A stretch of DNA of 64,000 nucleotides, taken from assembly GCF_003313325.1 (NCBI RefSeq), contig NZ_QMHQ01000003.1, positions 788,762 to 852,761 of the forward strand, read 5' to 3'. The first letter of the stretch is position 1, and each line of letters opens with the position of its first letter. This stretch comes from Pedobacter namyangjuensis (GTDB lineage Bacteria; Bacteroidota; Bacteroidia; Sphingobacteriales; Sphingobacteriaceae). The notes below the pieces were generated by a model. That model did not search any database and had not been told where the DNA came from. It saw nothing but the letters and a program-made list of their open reading frames with translations. Made by a program: the position numbers and the translations under genes. Shown here in pieces: positions 52,037-61,181 of this stretch.

Positions 52037-53902
52037 CTACTCTAAGTTAATAGGTTTATTTTTAGGATATTTTACCTGATATTTTAGCACTAACTTCTTT
52101 TGTTCATTTGGTTGCAACAACATTTGCCATGTAAGCTTGCCATTTGTTTCATCAAGCTTTGCTTTAGAAATTTCTTGTTTCTCTACTGTAATATCACTGC
52201 TTGTTGCTAAAGGCAATTGATCTTCAACAATTAAATTAATAGCCTGCGATTTTCTGTTTTTAATATCGATAACAAAATGTCTACTGTCTCGTTGAGAAGA
52301 ACCGATAAATTGTTTTTCATTAAAATCTTTTTGTTTTTCGCGTTTAATTACCACGTTTTTATCTACACCTAAAGAAATTTTTAAAGTGTCTGATGCGGTT
52401 TGTACGTCTAACAAAGTTTTGCCTAGAAACGTGCCCTCAAAAAACACACTTGCCTCTCCACTAATCAGGTTGATTTGATCAAAACCACTAATTTTTGCGG
52501 TTAAAAATGCATCTTCAGTAATTTTTGGCGCTGCATAATATTCGTATTCAGCATTAAAATCATAATTGCCAATATCAACAGTAAACTGTTTTCCATCACT
52601 TAATATTGTGTAAGGGTTTTTGATATCAAAAGTTACGTTTGTTTGCTTTTGTACAGTACTAACCTCAACAGCTGTAGAAGTTAACTCCCTAGCTCTAACT
52701 GGGGCCGCCGACAATCCTCTAATCATCGTTTTTGAATTACCAGCGCCTACTACCACAACCTCGTTTAATGACTGAGAATCTTCTTGCAACCTAAAGTTTA
52801 AAACTGCAGAACTAGCATATAATTCTTGCGTAACAAAACCTAAATAACTTACAACTAATGAATTATTACCCGCCGGAAGTTGCATTGTATAATTTCCGTT
52901 TGCATCTGAAGTTGTACCTATTGAACTTCCCTTAACGCGAATGCTGGCCCCAGGAATACTTTCTCCGTTATTATCGGTAATTTTTCCCTTTACAACTCTC
53001 ACAGCAGAAGTAGCTGATCCAAATCCGTAACCAGCACTTAAAAAACCTAAATTATAATTACCCAATTCTGGCTTAATCTGATCTGATTTCGGGTTTCCAG
53101 ATGATAAAGTAAACCTCACATTCTTCCAGTCTTCGCCCGAATTTTGAGAAACGTTAGCCTTGTAAACCAACTCTACCGGACTCGAAACGTCTTTTGCTCT
53201 AATATCATAACTCGGATACCAAGCCGCATTAGCCACCATATACGTTAAGGAGAATTTTCCTTTGGTTGCATTTTTAGCAGAAACCTTAACTACAACGTCG
53301 TTAGAATTTCCTAAAGATTTTCCATCGACCTCAGCAATCTGGTTTCTGTATTTGTTTTGCGAAAGCTGAAGTTTTGCTATCTCTTTACCAATTTCAATTT
53401 GTTTATTTTTTGCATCTGTTAATCGCTGTTTTTGAAAATCCAAGGCAGCTTTAAACTTTGCCAAATCGTAATTAACATTTGGCCCCATTACCACTTGGTT
53501 TTTGATCAACATATCTTCTTCCGCTTTGTAAACTTCGCTTTCGTTGCGTAAGGTTGCAATCTTATCGTTTAACTCAGTTACAGTGGTTAAGTAGGTGCTT
53601 TTAAGTTCAGAGTTTTTCTTTTCCAACAAGAAATTTTTCTGTTGTGTAACAGATAGAATAGTAAAATTCCCTTCGCCTTTGGCTTGTATACTTTGGGTTT
53701 CTATTGCAGATGACAAACCTGAAAAAACCAGTAAACTTACACCTTGTGGCAAATCTATTTGTTCGGTATTTCTGAAAACCTGTGCACCACTTATAAATAC
53801 AGTTACGTTAGAGATTTTAGAGTTTACAGCAATTTGATTTTCTTGGGCATTTAGAATAACACTGGTAAAGAAAAGCGTTAACACGAGTAGGCATTTTTTC
53901 AT
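52037..53902 (-). CDS. MuiA-like DUF4140/DUF4139 protein with an inserted carboxypeptidase-regulatory-like module
   Basis: A signal peptide (MKKCLLVLTLFFTSVILNAQ) is followed by DUF4140 (about 25-125: ISNVTVFISGAQVFRNTEQIDLPQG), a coiled coil (about 100-190), and DUF4139 split in two. The first part is about 200-285 (YMVANAAWYPSYDIRAKD, SGEDWKNVRFTLSSGNP), the second about 430-621. The insertion (about 300-388) is a CarboxypepD_reg-like domain (VVKGKITDNNGESIPGASIRV, TSDANGNYTMQLPAG) and ends in SLNEVVVVGAG, the signature that precedes a plug in SusC proteins; no plug follows. The family is named after a mucoidy inhibitor, but function is unproven. It is secreted, probably periplasmic or outer-membrane bound. 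Confidence 0.88.
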   Translation of the reverse strand: MKKCLLVLTLFFTSVILNAQENQIAVNSKISNVTVFISGAQVFRNTEQIDLPQGVSLLVFSGLSSAIETQSIQAKGEGNFTILSVTQQKNFLLEKKNSELKSTYLTTVTELNDKIATLRNESEVYKAEEDMLIKNQVVMGPNVNYDLAKFKAALDFQKQRLTDAKNKQIEIGKEIAKLQLSQNKYRNQIAEVDGKSLGNSNDVVVKVSAKNATKGKFSLTYMVANAAWYPSYDIRAKDVSSPVELVYKANVSQNSGEDWKNVRFTLSSGNPKSDQIKPELGNYNLGFLSAGYGFGSATSAVRVVKGKITDNNGESIPGASIRVKGSSIGTTSDANGNYTMQLPAGNNSLVVSYLGFVTQELYASSAVLNFRLQEDSQSLNEVVVVGAGNSKTMIRGLSAAPVRARELTSTAVEVSTVQKQTNVTFDIKNPYTILSDGKQFTVDIGNYDFNAEYEYYAAPKITEDAFLTAKISGFDQINLISGEASVFFEGTFLGKTLLDVQTASDTLKISLGVDKNVVIKREKQKDFNEKQFIGSSQRDSRHFVIDIKNRKSQAINLIVEDQLPLATSSDITVEKQEISKAKLDETNGKLTWQMLLQPNEQKKLVLKYQVKYPKNKPINLE

Positions 53903-53964
53903 AATTTTAGATTTTAATAATTAGATGCAAGAAAAGAGAGAATTACACAAACGGGCATAAAAAA

Positions 53965-53987
53965 AGCCCTGCAATGTTTGCAAGGCT
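53965..53987 (-). terminator. Terminator after lepB
   Basis: AGCCCTGCAA / TTGCAAGGCT (53965-53974, 53978-53987, one mismatch) with a T run following in the minus direction. It lies 21 bases past the lepB stop. Confidence 0.8.
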
Positions 53988-54008
53988 CTCTGTGTCAATT
54001 TCTATTTT

Positions 54009-55196
54009 TTAGTTTATACCTCTAAAAAGTCTACTCCATCTAATTTTACTAAACCAAGATCCCTCACCGTCAAAGCTCATCCAAATAAACAAAGCTTTAC
54101 CTACAATGTGATCTTCTGGCACAAAACCCCAAACCCTTGAATCTGCAGAATTATGGCGATTGTCACCCATCATCCAATAATAATCCATTTTAAAAGTATA
54201 TTCTGTAGCTTTCTTTCCATTTACCAACCAGTCTGCACCAACTTTTTCCAACTTATTGCCTTCGTAAATTCTAATACTTCTTTCGTAAAATGGCATAGTA
54301 AGGCTGTCCAATTTAATCGTCCAACCTTTTTTAGGTACGATGATAGGACCAAAATTGTCCACGTTCCAAGCATATTTACGATTATGCGGAAAAATATCCT
54401 GATCATACTGTCCCTTTGGAGCTAAACCTTCGGTAACCGATTTTACATATTCTGAAGATTTAACTTTTGCGATAAGTTCTGGCGTTCCATCAAACTGATA
54501 ACTGAAATTATCCATTTGAGAGATTTTAAAACCCATTTCCTGAAACGGTGTTAGGTTAATCTCAGACGTTTTAAAAGTTACCATGTACGATACAAATCCT
54601 GTATTTTTCAAAGGTTCTTTTTTACCATTAACAATAGCAACGCCACCCTCCATTGCAACGGTATCACCCGCAATTGCAATACAACGTTTAATAAAGTTCT
54701 CACGCTTATCAACCGGTCGGCTGGTTATTGGATGTGTAGAATTAACTTCCTGCCATCCAAATCTATCTACCATGCGGTAGTAGTTATCATTTTGTGCATC
54801 CAATGCAACTGTATCTCCCTCTGGAAAATTAAATACAACAACGTCGTTTCTTTTAATGTCTTGGAAACCTGGCAACCTTCTGTATTTCCACTGAACGCCA
54901 TCATAATATGCCTTTGTAGTAGCAGTTAGCGGTAAGGTATGGTGCGAAAAAGGGAAAGCTACCGGTGTCATCGGAATACGAGCACCATAGTTTACTTTAC
55001 TTACGAATAAAAAATCGCCCACCAATAAAGAGCGCTCCATTGAACCCGAAGGAATGGTATATGCCTCTATAAAAAATACTCTGATAATGGTTGCCGCTAC
55101 AACTGCAAAAATAATTGCATCTGTCCATTCTCTGGTTTTGCTTTTTTTCTTTTTGGGTTGATTGTTATTATTTTTCTTCCAGAATTTCCAGTTCAT
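54009..55196 (-). CDS. lepB: Signal peptidase I
   Basis: Type I leader peptidase of the inner membrane. A basic N-terminus (KKKKSKTREW) is followed by one TM (about 24-45). The catalytic Ser is near 52 in YTIPSGSMERSLLVGD, and the catalytic Lys is near 167 in ENFIKRCIAIAGDTV. Box E is GDNRHNSADSRVWGFVPEDHIVGKA (about 344-368). At 395 residues it is longer than most because of a large segment between the Ser and Lys boxes and another before box E, as in other Bacteroidota. It starts 3 bases after the dapB stop and is the last gene of parA-parB-DUF5683-dapB-lepB. Confidence 0.95.
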   Translation of the reverse strand: MNWKFWKKNNNNQPKKKKSKTREWTDAIIFAVVAATIIRVFFIEAYTIPSGSMERSLLVGDFLFVSKVNYGARIPMTPVAFPFSHHTLPLTATTKAYYDGVQWKYRRLPGFQDIKRNDVVVFNFPEGDTVALDAQNDNYYRMVDRFGWQEVNSTHPITSRPVDKRENFIKRCIAIAGDTVAMEGGVAIVNGKKEPLKNTGFVSYMVTFKTSEINLTPFQEMGFKISQMDNFSYQFDGTPELIAKVKSSEYVKSVTEGLAPKGQYDQDIFPHNRKYAWNVDNFGPIIVPKKGWTIKLDSLTMPFYERSIRIYEGNKLEKVGADWLVNGKKATEYTFKMDYYWMMGDNRHNSADSRVWGFVPEDHIVGKALFIWMSFDGEGSWFSKIRWSRLFRGIN

Positions 55197-55199
55197 ATT

Positions 55200-55943
55200 T
55201 TAAGCATTAAAATTAAAAACATCGGCAATGTTATAAAAGCCTTGTTTATTTAATAGCCACTCTGCCGCTACTACTGCTCCTAAAGCAAAGCCAGCTCGGT
55301 TGTGTGCGGTGTGTTTTATTTCGATATCATCAACCTCAGAACTGTAAACAACAGTATGTGTACCCGGTACGTTTTCTATTCTGTGCGATTCGATTAACAA
55401 TTGTTCGTTTTTAATTACATCAGGTATTGGTGTGCCGACAACTTCATTTAGCCATTCGCTTTTGCGCTCTACCTCATCTATAATTCCTTCGGCTATTGTC
55501 ATTGCCGTTCCGCTTGGTGCATCAAGTTTCTGCGTATGGTGTATTTCCTCAACTTGCACATCGTAAGCCGGATAATTGTTCATCAGCTTTGCCAATACTT
55601 TGTTAAGGTGAAAAAATAAATTTACCCCGATACTAAAGTTAGAGCCATAAAGTAACGCATTGTTACTCTTAAGGCAATCATTTTTTATTTCTTGTAAACT
55701 ACCGTACCAACCAGTGGTACCAACAACAACTGGCAAGCTAGCCTCAAAACATTTGTAAATGTTGTCTACCGCAGCGTCTGGCGCACTAAAATCTATTGCA
55801 ACATCTGCTTTTTTTAGATTCTCCTTGTTTAAATCTGCCAAATTATCAGCAGTAATTTTTAACACAATTTCATGACCTCTTTCTAAAGCAAAACGTTCTA
55901 TAATCTGACCCATTTTGCCATATCCTAATAAAGCTATTTTCAT
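55200..55943 (-). CDS. dapB: 4-hydroxy-tetrahydrodipicolinate reductase
   Basis: NAD(P)H-dependent reductase of the diaminopimelate/lysine pathway. N-terminal Rossmann fold starting MKIALLGYGKMGQIIERFA; DFSAPDAAVDNIYKC (about 50-64); VVGTTGWYG (about 73-81); the catalytic motif EEIHHTQKLDAPSGTAMTIAEGI (about 136-158). Length 247 is standard. The start overlaps the DUF5683 stop by 4 bases (ATGA), implying coupled translation. Confidence 0.97.
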   Translation of the reverse strand: MKIALLGYGKMGQIIERFALERGHEIVLKITADNLADLNKENLKKADVAIDFSAPDAAVDNIYKCFEASLPVVVGTTGWYGSLQEIKNDCLKSNNALLYGSNFSIGVNLFFHLNKVLAKLMNNYPAYDVQVEEIHHTQKLDAPSGTAMTIAEGIIDEVERKSEWLNEVVGTPIPDVIKNEQLLIESHRIENVPGTHTVVYSSEVDDIEIKHTAHNRAGFALGAVVAAEWLLNKQGFYNIADVFNFNA

Positions 55944-56602
55944 AATTTGAGCGTAAGTTTTAATGCAGGTGCAGGTACAAATCCATACATTGTAGAAGAA
56001 TTAATTATTGATGGAGAAATTTTAAATGCTAAACTTTCATCAACATTGAAATATTTTAAACGAGCTGCTACATAAGCATCTAATGCAGCTACGCCATAAA
56101 GCCCAACCAAACTAATCAATACTACTTGGCTGTTTCTTTTGTATATGTTTTTTGCAATGGTTAACTGATCAACGTTGGTATAACCCGCTAAACCGGTGTT
56201 TGGGTTTGGCAAAGTTGGATCGGCCCGATATTGCAATTCTGCCAAAAACCTTTTGTATTCTGCTCTATTATCGCCGTAAGAAATTACTAAAATAGTACCC
56301 CCAGCGTAAATGGCTGCCAGCTTGCCTAGTATATATATTTTCTGCCCTACCCTTTTGCCACTTTGCTCGCCACTTTTTATGTCGGCTACTTCTAGCTGGT
56401 AGTTATAAATTTGACCCAAGCCGGGAAACATTAGCGAACGGTGAAAAGCTTTACGGCCGGCGATTTTTCCCTTGTTAATGTATTTCGGCCCATCTAAGGT
56501 ATCTAATTTCGAATCGGATACCGGCGGTTTTTTGACAGGATCTTGCGCCTTTGCTGTTGCAAAAGTTAACAAACAAAATATAGGGATTAGTAACGATCGC
56601 AT
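55940..56602 (-). CDS. DUF5683-family secreted/membrane protein
   Basis: The start at ATG 56602 overlaps the parB stop as TAATG; a TTG start two codons earlier is less likely. A signal peptide (MRSLLIPIFCLLTFATAKAQ) is followed by a basic stretch and SLMFPGLGQIYNYQL (about 58-72), the usual motif of this family. A second hydrophobic segment lies near 95-113 and a third near 165-185. These proteins are conserved beside parB, dapB and lepB in Bacteroidota, with unknown function. Probably a membrane or envelope protein. Confidence 0.87.
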   Translation of the reverse strand: MRSLLIPIFCLLTFATAKAQDPVKKPPVSDSKLDTLDGPKYINKGKIAGRKAFHRSLMFPGLGQIYNYQLEVADIKSGEQSGKRVGQKIYILGKLAAIYAGGTILVISYGDNRAEYKRFLAELQYRADPTLPNPNTGLAGYTNVDQLTIAKNIYKRNSQVVLISLVGLYGVAALDAYVAARLKYFNVDESLAFKISPSIINSSTMYGFVPAPALKLTLKL

Positions 56603-57507
56603 TACCAATCTAAAAGTTCTAAAATCCTGTTCAAATCTTCGTTAGAAACAAATGGAATCTCGATTGCCCCTTTACCGTTATCGTTAACCTTTAGCTTAAC
56701 TTTGGTCGAAAATTTAGAAGCTAAGTCTTTTTGTAATTTTTGATATTCGAACGAAGTTCCTTTTGCCACACCTTTAATAGGTTTTACTTGCACATGGTGG
56801 ATACTTCTTACCAATTCCTCTACCTTACGTACTGAAAGTCCTTTATCTAAAATTTCCTGGTGGATGAACAACTGTTTTTCAACCTCTTCTACGTTGATTA
56901 AAGCACGAGCATGACCCATAGATATTTTACCATCGCGAATAGAAGCCTGAATAGCTGTTGGCAATTTCAGCAATCTTAAATAGTTACTTACCGTTGTACG
57001 ATTTTTACCTACGCGTTCGCCAAGTTGCTCGGGTTTAAGGTTACATTCGTCAATCATCATTTGAAAACTCAGCGCAACTTCAATTGCATTTAAATTTTCA
57101 CGCTGAATATTTTCTATCAATGCCATTTCTAGCATTTGCTGGTCATCCGCACTGCGAATGTAAGCTGGAATTTGTGTTAAACCTGCAAGTTTAGAAGCCC
57201 TTAACCTACGCTCTCCAGAAATCAACTGGTAAGTAGATCCGTTTTTCCTAACGGTAATAGGCTGGATTAATCCTTGAACCTTTATAGATTCGGAAAGTTC
57301 GTTTAAAGCAACCTGATCAAACTCTGTACGAGGTTGATAAGGGTTGGTTTCGATATCGTTTATGTTTACATGGCTAATGCTACCAACTTGTATGGTTTGC
57401 TCAAACGTATCGGTTGCAGTTTTAGCAGGTGCGTTAACTGATTCGTTATCATCTAAAAGTGCACTTAATCCTTTTCCTAAACCTGTTTTTCGCTGAAAAG
57501 ACGTCAT
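56602..57507 (-). CDS. parB: Chromosome partitioning protein ParB
   Basis: DNA-binding CTPase that loads at parS and spreads. ParB/Srx domain (about 45-135: NDIETNPYQPRTEFDQVALNELSESI, LISGERRLRASKLAG with the CTP-binding ERR motif, MALIENIQRENLNAIEVA). Helix-turn-helix (about 150-190: GERVGKNRTTVSNYLRLLKLP) and KISMGHARALI. The C-terminal dimerisation part is about 250-301. It lies 9 bases downstream of parA. No parS site of the usual TGTTTCACGTGAAACA form was seen in the window. Confidence 0.97.
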   Translation of the reverse strand: MTSFQRKTGLGKGLSALLDDNESVNAPAKTATDTFEQTIQVGSISHVNINDIETNPYQPRTEFDQVALNELSESIKVQGLIQPITVRKNGSTYQLISGERRLRASKLAGLTQIPAYIRSADDQQMLEMALIENIQRENLNAIEVALSFQMMIDECNLKPEQLGERVGKNRTTVSNYLRLLKLPTAIQASIRDGKISMGHARALINVEEVEKQLFIHQEILDKGLSVRKVEELVRSIHHVQVKPIKGVAKGTSFEYQKLQKDLASKFSTKVKLKVNDNGKGAIEIPFVSNEDLNRILELLDW

Positions 57508-57516
57508 CTAAATATT

Positions 57517-58320
57517 TTAAAGGTTTGCTGTAGTTAACTCTTCATCCGCAACAACTAATCCGTTTTTACGAACAATTTCTCTTGCTAAATTTAAATAATT
57601 GATAGCACCTTTGCAGTTTGCATCATGCATAATTACCGATACACCATAACTTGGCGCCTCACTTAAACGTGTGTTACGCTGAATAATGGTATCAAATACC
57701 AAATCCTGGAAGTGTGTTTTAACCTCCTCAACTACTTGATTTGATAAACGTAACCTAACATCGTACATGGTTAGCAAAATACCTTCTATCTCTAACTGAG
57801 GATTTAAACGGTTTTGTACAATTTTAATTGTGTTCAATAATTTGCCCAAACCTTCCAATGCAAAATACTCGCATTGTACCGGTATAATTACAGAATCTGC
57901 TGCGGTAAGTGAGTTAATGGTAATTAAACCCAAAGAAGGCGAACAATCGATGATGATGAAATCGTACTGATCTTTCACTTTCTCCAAAACCGCCTTCATT
58001 TTGTATTCTCTACTACTTAGATTGATCATTTCAATCTCTGCACCAACTAAATCAATGTGTGCTGGCAGTAAATCTAAATTAGGCGTTTCAGTTTTTACAA
58101 TTGCATCTGCCGGCTCAACGTCGTTAATAATGCATTCGTAAATACTATTTTTGATGTTTCTTGGATCGAATCCGATACCAGAAGTAGAGTTAGCCTGCGG
58201 ATCTGCATCTACCAATAAGGTTTTGTATTCTAAAACCGCCAAACTGGCTGCTAAATTTATAGACGAAGTGGTTTTACCTACACCGCCCTTTTGGTTTGCT
58301 AAAGCAATTATTTTACTCAT
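57517..58320 (-). CDS. parA: Chromosome partitioning ATPase ParA (Soj)
   Basis: Deviant Walker A ATPase starting MSKIIALANQKGGVGKTTSSINLA (motif near 10-17; written only to mark it), then LLVDADPQANST, IIIDCSPSLGLITINSLTAADSVIIPVQCEYFALEG (Walker B region near 118-125) and RNTRLSEAPSYGVSVI. Length 267 is usual for chromosomal Soj proteins without an N-terminal HTH. It is the first gene of the run to lepB. A promoter box is possible at 58433-58440. Confidence 0.97.
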   Translation of the reverse strand: MSKIIALANQKGGVGKTTSSINLAASLAVLEYKTLLVDADPQANSTSGIGFDPRNIKNSIYECIINDVEPADAIVKTETPNLDLLPAHIDLVGAEIEMINLSSREYKMKAVLEKVKDQYDFIIIDCSPSLGLITINSLTAADSVIIPVQCEYFALEGLGKLLNTIKIVQNRLNPQLEIEGILLTMYDVRLRLSNQVVEEVKTHFQDLVFDTIIQRNTRLSEAPSYGVSVIMHDANCKGAINYLNLAREIVRKNGLVVADEELTTANL

Positions 58321-58388
58321 CTATCTTTTAAAAAATTCGCCAAAACTTAGGTTGACTTTATTTTACAATATTTAGCTAAAAAAAATGC

Positions 58389-58396
58389 TATTTTTG
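58389..58396 (+). promoter_or_regulatory. Candidate promoter -7 box for the flavin reductase gene
   Basis: TATTTTTG matches TAnnTTTG, about 100 bases before the start codon on the plus strand. No -33 element was found at normal spacing. Confidence 0.3.
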
Positions 58397-58432
58397 CACT
58401 AATTAAGCACTTTTTAACAATTAGCTAAGATA

Positions 58433-58440
58433 CAAACTTA
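58433..58440 (-). promoter_or_regulatory. Candidate promoter -7 box for parA
   Basis: The minus strand reads TAAGTTTG, an exact TAnnTTTG match about 112 bases upstream of the parA start codon in the divergent intergenic region. Confidence 0.3.
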
Positions 58441-58498
58441 AACACAAAATTAGTATTAAAGCCACAAGTGTTTTGCACATCTTATTAACAATTTTGGC

Positions 58499-59020
58499 AT
58501 GGTAACAATTATATCCGGTACGAATAGAAATGCAAGTAATACGCTAAAAATTGCGAAATATTATCAAAAAGAACTGCTTAAAAAAGGCCTATCAACAGAA
58601 CTGCTTAATTTACAAGACTTACCAGAAAACCTAATAGCATCAGACCTATACGGTAAACGAAGCAAAGAATTTGAAAAAATACAAGAATTGGTAGCAAATA
58701 CCACTAAATTTTTGTTCGTAATACCAGAATATAACGGCAGTTTTCCCGGTGTACTTAAAACCTTTATCGATGCCTGTGCTTTCCCAGAAAGCTTTTACGA
58801 AAAGAAAGCTGCTTTAGTTGGCCTATCGTCTGGAAAATACGGAAATATTCGTGGTGTAGAACACTTTAATGGCGTGTGTGCTTATCTACATTTGCACGTA
58901 ATGCCATTGCGCATCCATATTTCATCAATTAAGACAGAGCTGGATGAAAATGATAACTTATTTAAAGACGACACGCTTAAGTTCACAAACGAACAAATGG
59001 ATAAGTTTGTAAAATACTAA
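58499..59020 (+). CDS. NADPH-dependent FMN reductase family protein
   Basis: 173 residues of flavodoxin-like fold. The N-terminal phosphate loop is IISGTNRNASNTLKIA (about 4-19), and the FMN-contact segment FVIPEYNGSFPGVLKTFIDA (about 73-92) has the PEYNxSxPG motif diagnostic of this family (ChrR, azoreductase, ArsH relatives). Probably reduces quinones, azo dyes or metals in vitro; the natural substrate is not evident. It is transcribed divergently from parA. Confidence 0.92.
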   Translation: MVTIISGTNRNASNTLKIAKYYQKELLKKGLSTELLNLQDLPENLIASDLYGKRSKEFEKIQELVANTTKFLFVIPEYNGSFPGVLKTFIDACAFPESFYEKKAALVGLSSGKYGNIRGVEHFNGVCAYLHLHVMPLRIHISSIKTELDENDNLFKDDTLKFTNEQMDKFVKY

Positions 59021-59048
59021 GCCTAATGCTTAAACTTCAAACTAAAAA

Positions 59049-59504
59049 CTAACCTGCAAAATTAACCCATTTCTGGCCCTCGTTGCCGAAAACAAAAAAT
59101 CCTGGATGCAACATTTCGGCAATATCTTCTAAATTGCTTACCAAATCTGCCGGTTGTTTGGCTAGCACCACACTATCATCTACTATATAAACTTTGTTGT
59201 AGGTTACCGCTGGCCATTGTGGCGAAATAGCACTTGCAACGTTGCCCAGCAAACTGCCAATATTGGCTTGATGCTCAAAATAAATAATCACTTTGGCTTC
59301 CAATGCTATCGGCACAATTTCTCCACCGGCAAGCTCTATTAAATGGTTTAAAGCCGGCTGCACCTCATTGTGGCTAGTAAAACAAATTACAGGAACTTTA
59401 GCTATGAACTTTATTTTATGCGTTACAATGTCAACACGTTCTTGCAGTTCTTCTCGCAAATTGTCATCACTTTCGCTATTTATAAGTTCATTTAAAAAAG
59501 ACAT
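59049..59504 (-). CDS. Short periplasmic-binding-protein-like (BtuF-type half-domain) protein without signal peptide
   Basis: 151 residues, no signal peptide, so cytoplasmic as predicted. The stretch KVPVICFTSHNEVQPALNHLIELAGGEIVP (about 36-65) resembles the start of BtuF/cobalamin-binding domains, where a conserved GG precedes the linker. DDSVVLAKQPADLVSNLEDIAEMLHPGFF (about 108-136) resembles their C-terminal end. Only about half of a normal domain is present. It may be a degenerate or repurposed substrate-binding fold; no transport genes are adjacent. The similarity is by eye only. It is divergent from the peptide-binding lipoprotein gene. Confidence 0.6.
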   Translation of the reverse strand: MSFLNELINSESDDNLREELQERVDIVTHKIKFIAKVPVICFTSHNEVQPALNHLIELAGGEIVPIALEAKVIIYFEHQANIGSLLGNVASAISPQWPAVTYNKVYIVDDSVVLAKQPADLVSNLEDIAEMLHPGFFVFGNEGQKWVNFAG

Positions 59505-59549
59505 CTGAATTTATTTATTAATTTGTACAAAAATAGTATTCCTAAACCG

Positions 59550-61181
59550 ATGCGTAGAATTATAAAAGAGATATTTTGGTTTTTTTGCTTTTTACTTTTG
59601 CTCTCTTGCGGTAAAAAGGAAAATAACGACAATAGAAAAACCTTTAATATTAACCTAGATCAAAACCTAACCTCCTTAGATCCAGCTTTTGCCAGAAACC
59701 AAAATGCAATTTGGATGATCAATCAGGTTTTTAATGGGTTGGTACAAGTTGATAGCGCATTAAACACCATTCCTTGCATTGCAAAAACGTGGCAAATTTC
59801 GTCAGATAATTTAACCTACACCTTTAATTTAAGAGATGATGTTTATTTTCATGATGATCCGATTTTCGAAAACGGCAAAGGACGAAAAGTTACCGCATCG
59901 GATTTTGCCTATAGTTTTTATCGCTTAATTGACCCTAAAGTTGCTTCTTCTGGCGGATGGATTTTTAGCGATAAAGTTAAAGACGCCAATAGTTTTAAAG
60001 CGGTAAACGACACCACCTTTCAAATTACACTCGTTAAACCTTTCCCAGCCTTTATGCAATTGCTCACAGCACAATACTGTTCTGTTGTACCAAAGGAAAT
60101 TGTAGAACACTATGGCAAGGATTTTAGAAACCACCCGATTGGAACTGGGCCTTTTAAATTTAAGTTTTGGAAGGAAGATGAAATTCTGGTGCTCTTAAAA
60201 AACGAGAATTACTGGGAAAAGGATGGTGATAAAAGATTGCCCTACCTGGACGCAGTTAAGGTTACTTTTATTAGCGATAAACAGAGTGCTTTTATGAATT
60301 TTATTAAAAAAGATTTAGACTTTTTTAACAGTGTTGATGGAAGTTACCGAGACGACATTTTAACAAAAAGTGGCAAGAAAACTACCAAATACAAAGACAA
60401 ATTTCAGCTTTTTACCGGCCCTTATCTGTGTACAGAATATGTAGGAATTTTGGTCGATACATCTAAAACTTTGGTTAAAAATTCGCCACTGCGTATAAAA
60501 AAAGTAAGGCAGGCGGTTAATTATGCTATAGATAGAGCAAAGCTGATTAAATATCTACGAAATAGCATCGGCACGCCGGCAACAAGTGGCTTTGTACCCA
60601 AGGGGATGCCTGGTTTTGACAGCACACGTGTTAAAGGATATGATTATAACCCGAAACTTTCTGCTAAGTTATTGGCTGAAGCTGGTTTCCCGAACGGAAA
60701 AGGTATGCCGGAGGTTACTTTAAGCACCTCTACCACCTATCGGGATTTGATAGAATTTATACAGGGAGAGTTAAGCGCAATTGGAATTAAAGTTAAAGTT
60801 GATGTTGCTCCAAGCGCTAGCTTACGCGACTTGATGGCGAAGAACGAAGTAAACTTTTTCCGAGGCTCGTGGATTGCCGATTACCCGGACGGCGAGAATT
60901 ACCTTTCTGTTTTTTACTCGAAAAACAAAGTGCCTTTTGGCCCTAACTATACTGGCTATTTTAATAAGGAATTTGATAGACTTTTTGAGCAAAGCTACTT
61001 TGAAAGCGATCCGAAAAAACGTTACGAACTTTATTATAAAATGGATAATATGGTAATGGAACATTCTTCTGTTGTACCAATTTTATACGATAAAGTTGTG
61101 GTGCTTTTGCAAAACAATATCAGCGGTTATCCCATCAACCCCTTAAGTTTAATGATTTTGAAAAAAGTGAAAAAAGGCTAG
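59550..61181 (+). CDS. Peptide/oligopeptide ABC-transporter substrate-binding lipoprotein (SBP_bac_5)
   Basis: Start ATG 59550 (MRRIIKEIFWFFCFLLLLSCGK) gives a lipoprotein signal with Cys20; an upstream TTG at 59523 would add nine residues. Family marks are NLTSLDPAFARNQNAIWMINQVFNGLVQVD (about 35-64), FNLRDDVYFHDDPIF, HPIGTGPFKFKFWKEDE (about 198-214), RIKKVRQAVNYAIDRAKLI (about 316-334) and NYLSVFYSKNKVPFGPNYTGYFN. DppA/OppA-like length (543). No permease or ATPase genes flank it, so it must work with components encoded elsewhere or be an orphan receptor. Confidence 0.93.
   Translation: MRRIIKEIFWFFCFLLLLSCGKKENNDNRKTFNINLDQNLTSLDPAFARNQNAIWMINQVFNGLVQVDSALNTIPCIAKTWQISSDNLTYTFNLRDDVYFHDDPIFENGKGRKVTASDFAYSFYRLIDPKVASSGGWIFSDKVKDANSFKAVNDTTFQITLVKPFPAFMQLLTAQYCSVVPKEIVEHYGKDFRNHPIGTGPFKFKFWKEDEILVLLKNENYWEKDGDKRLPYLDAVKVTFISDKQSAFMNFIKKDLDFFNSVDGSYRDDILTKSGKKTTKYKDKFQLFTGPYLCTEYVGILVDTSKTLVKNSPLRIKKVRQAVNYAIDRAKLIKYLRNSIGTPATSGFVPKGMPGFDSTRVKGYDYNPKLSAKLLAEAGFPNGKGMPEVTLSTSTTYRDLIEFIQGELSAIGIKVKVDVAPSASLRDLMAKNEVNFFRGSWIADYPDGENYLSVFYSKNKVPFGPNYTGYFNKEFDRLFEQSYFESDPKKRYELYYKMDNMVMEHSSVVPILYDKVVVLLQNNISGYPINPLSLMILKKVKKG

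Noticed and set aside
56602..58320. Search for a parS site near parAB
   Set aside because: No TGTTTCACGTGAAACA-like palindrome was seen by eye here or elsewhere in the window; parS and the origin may lie outside.
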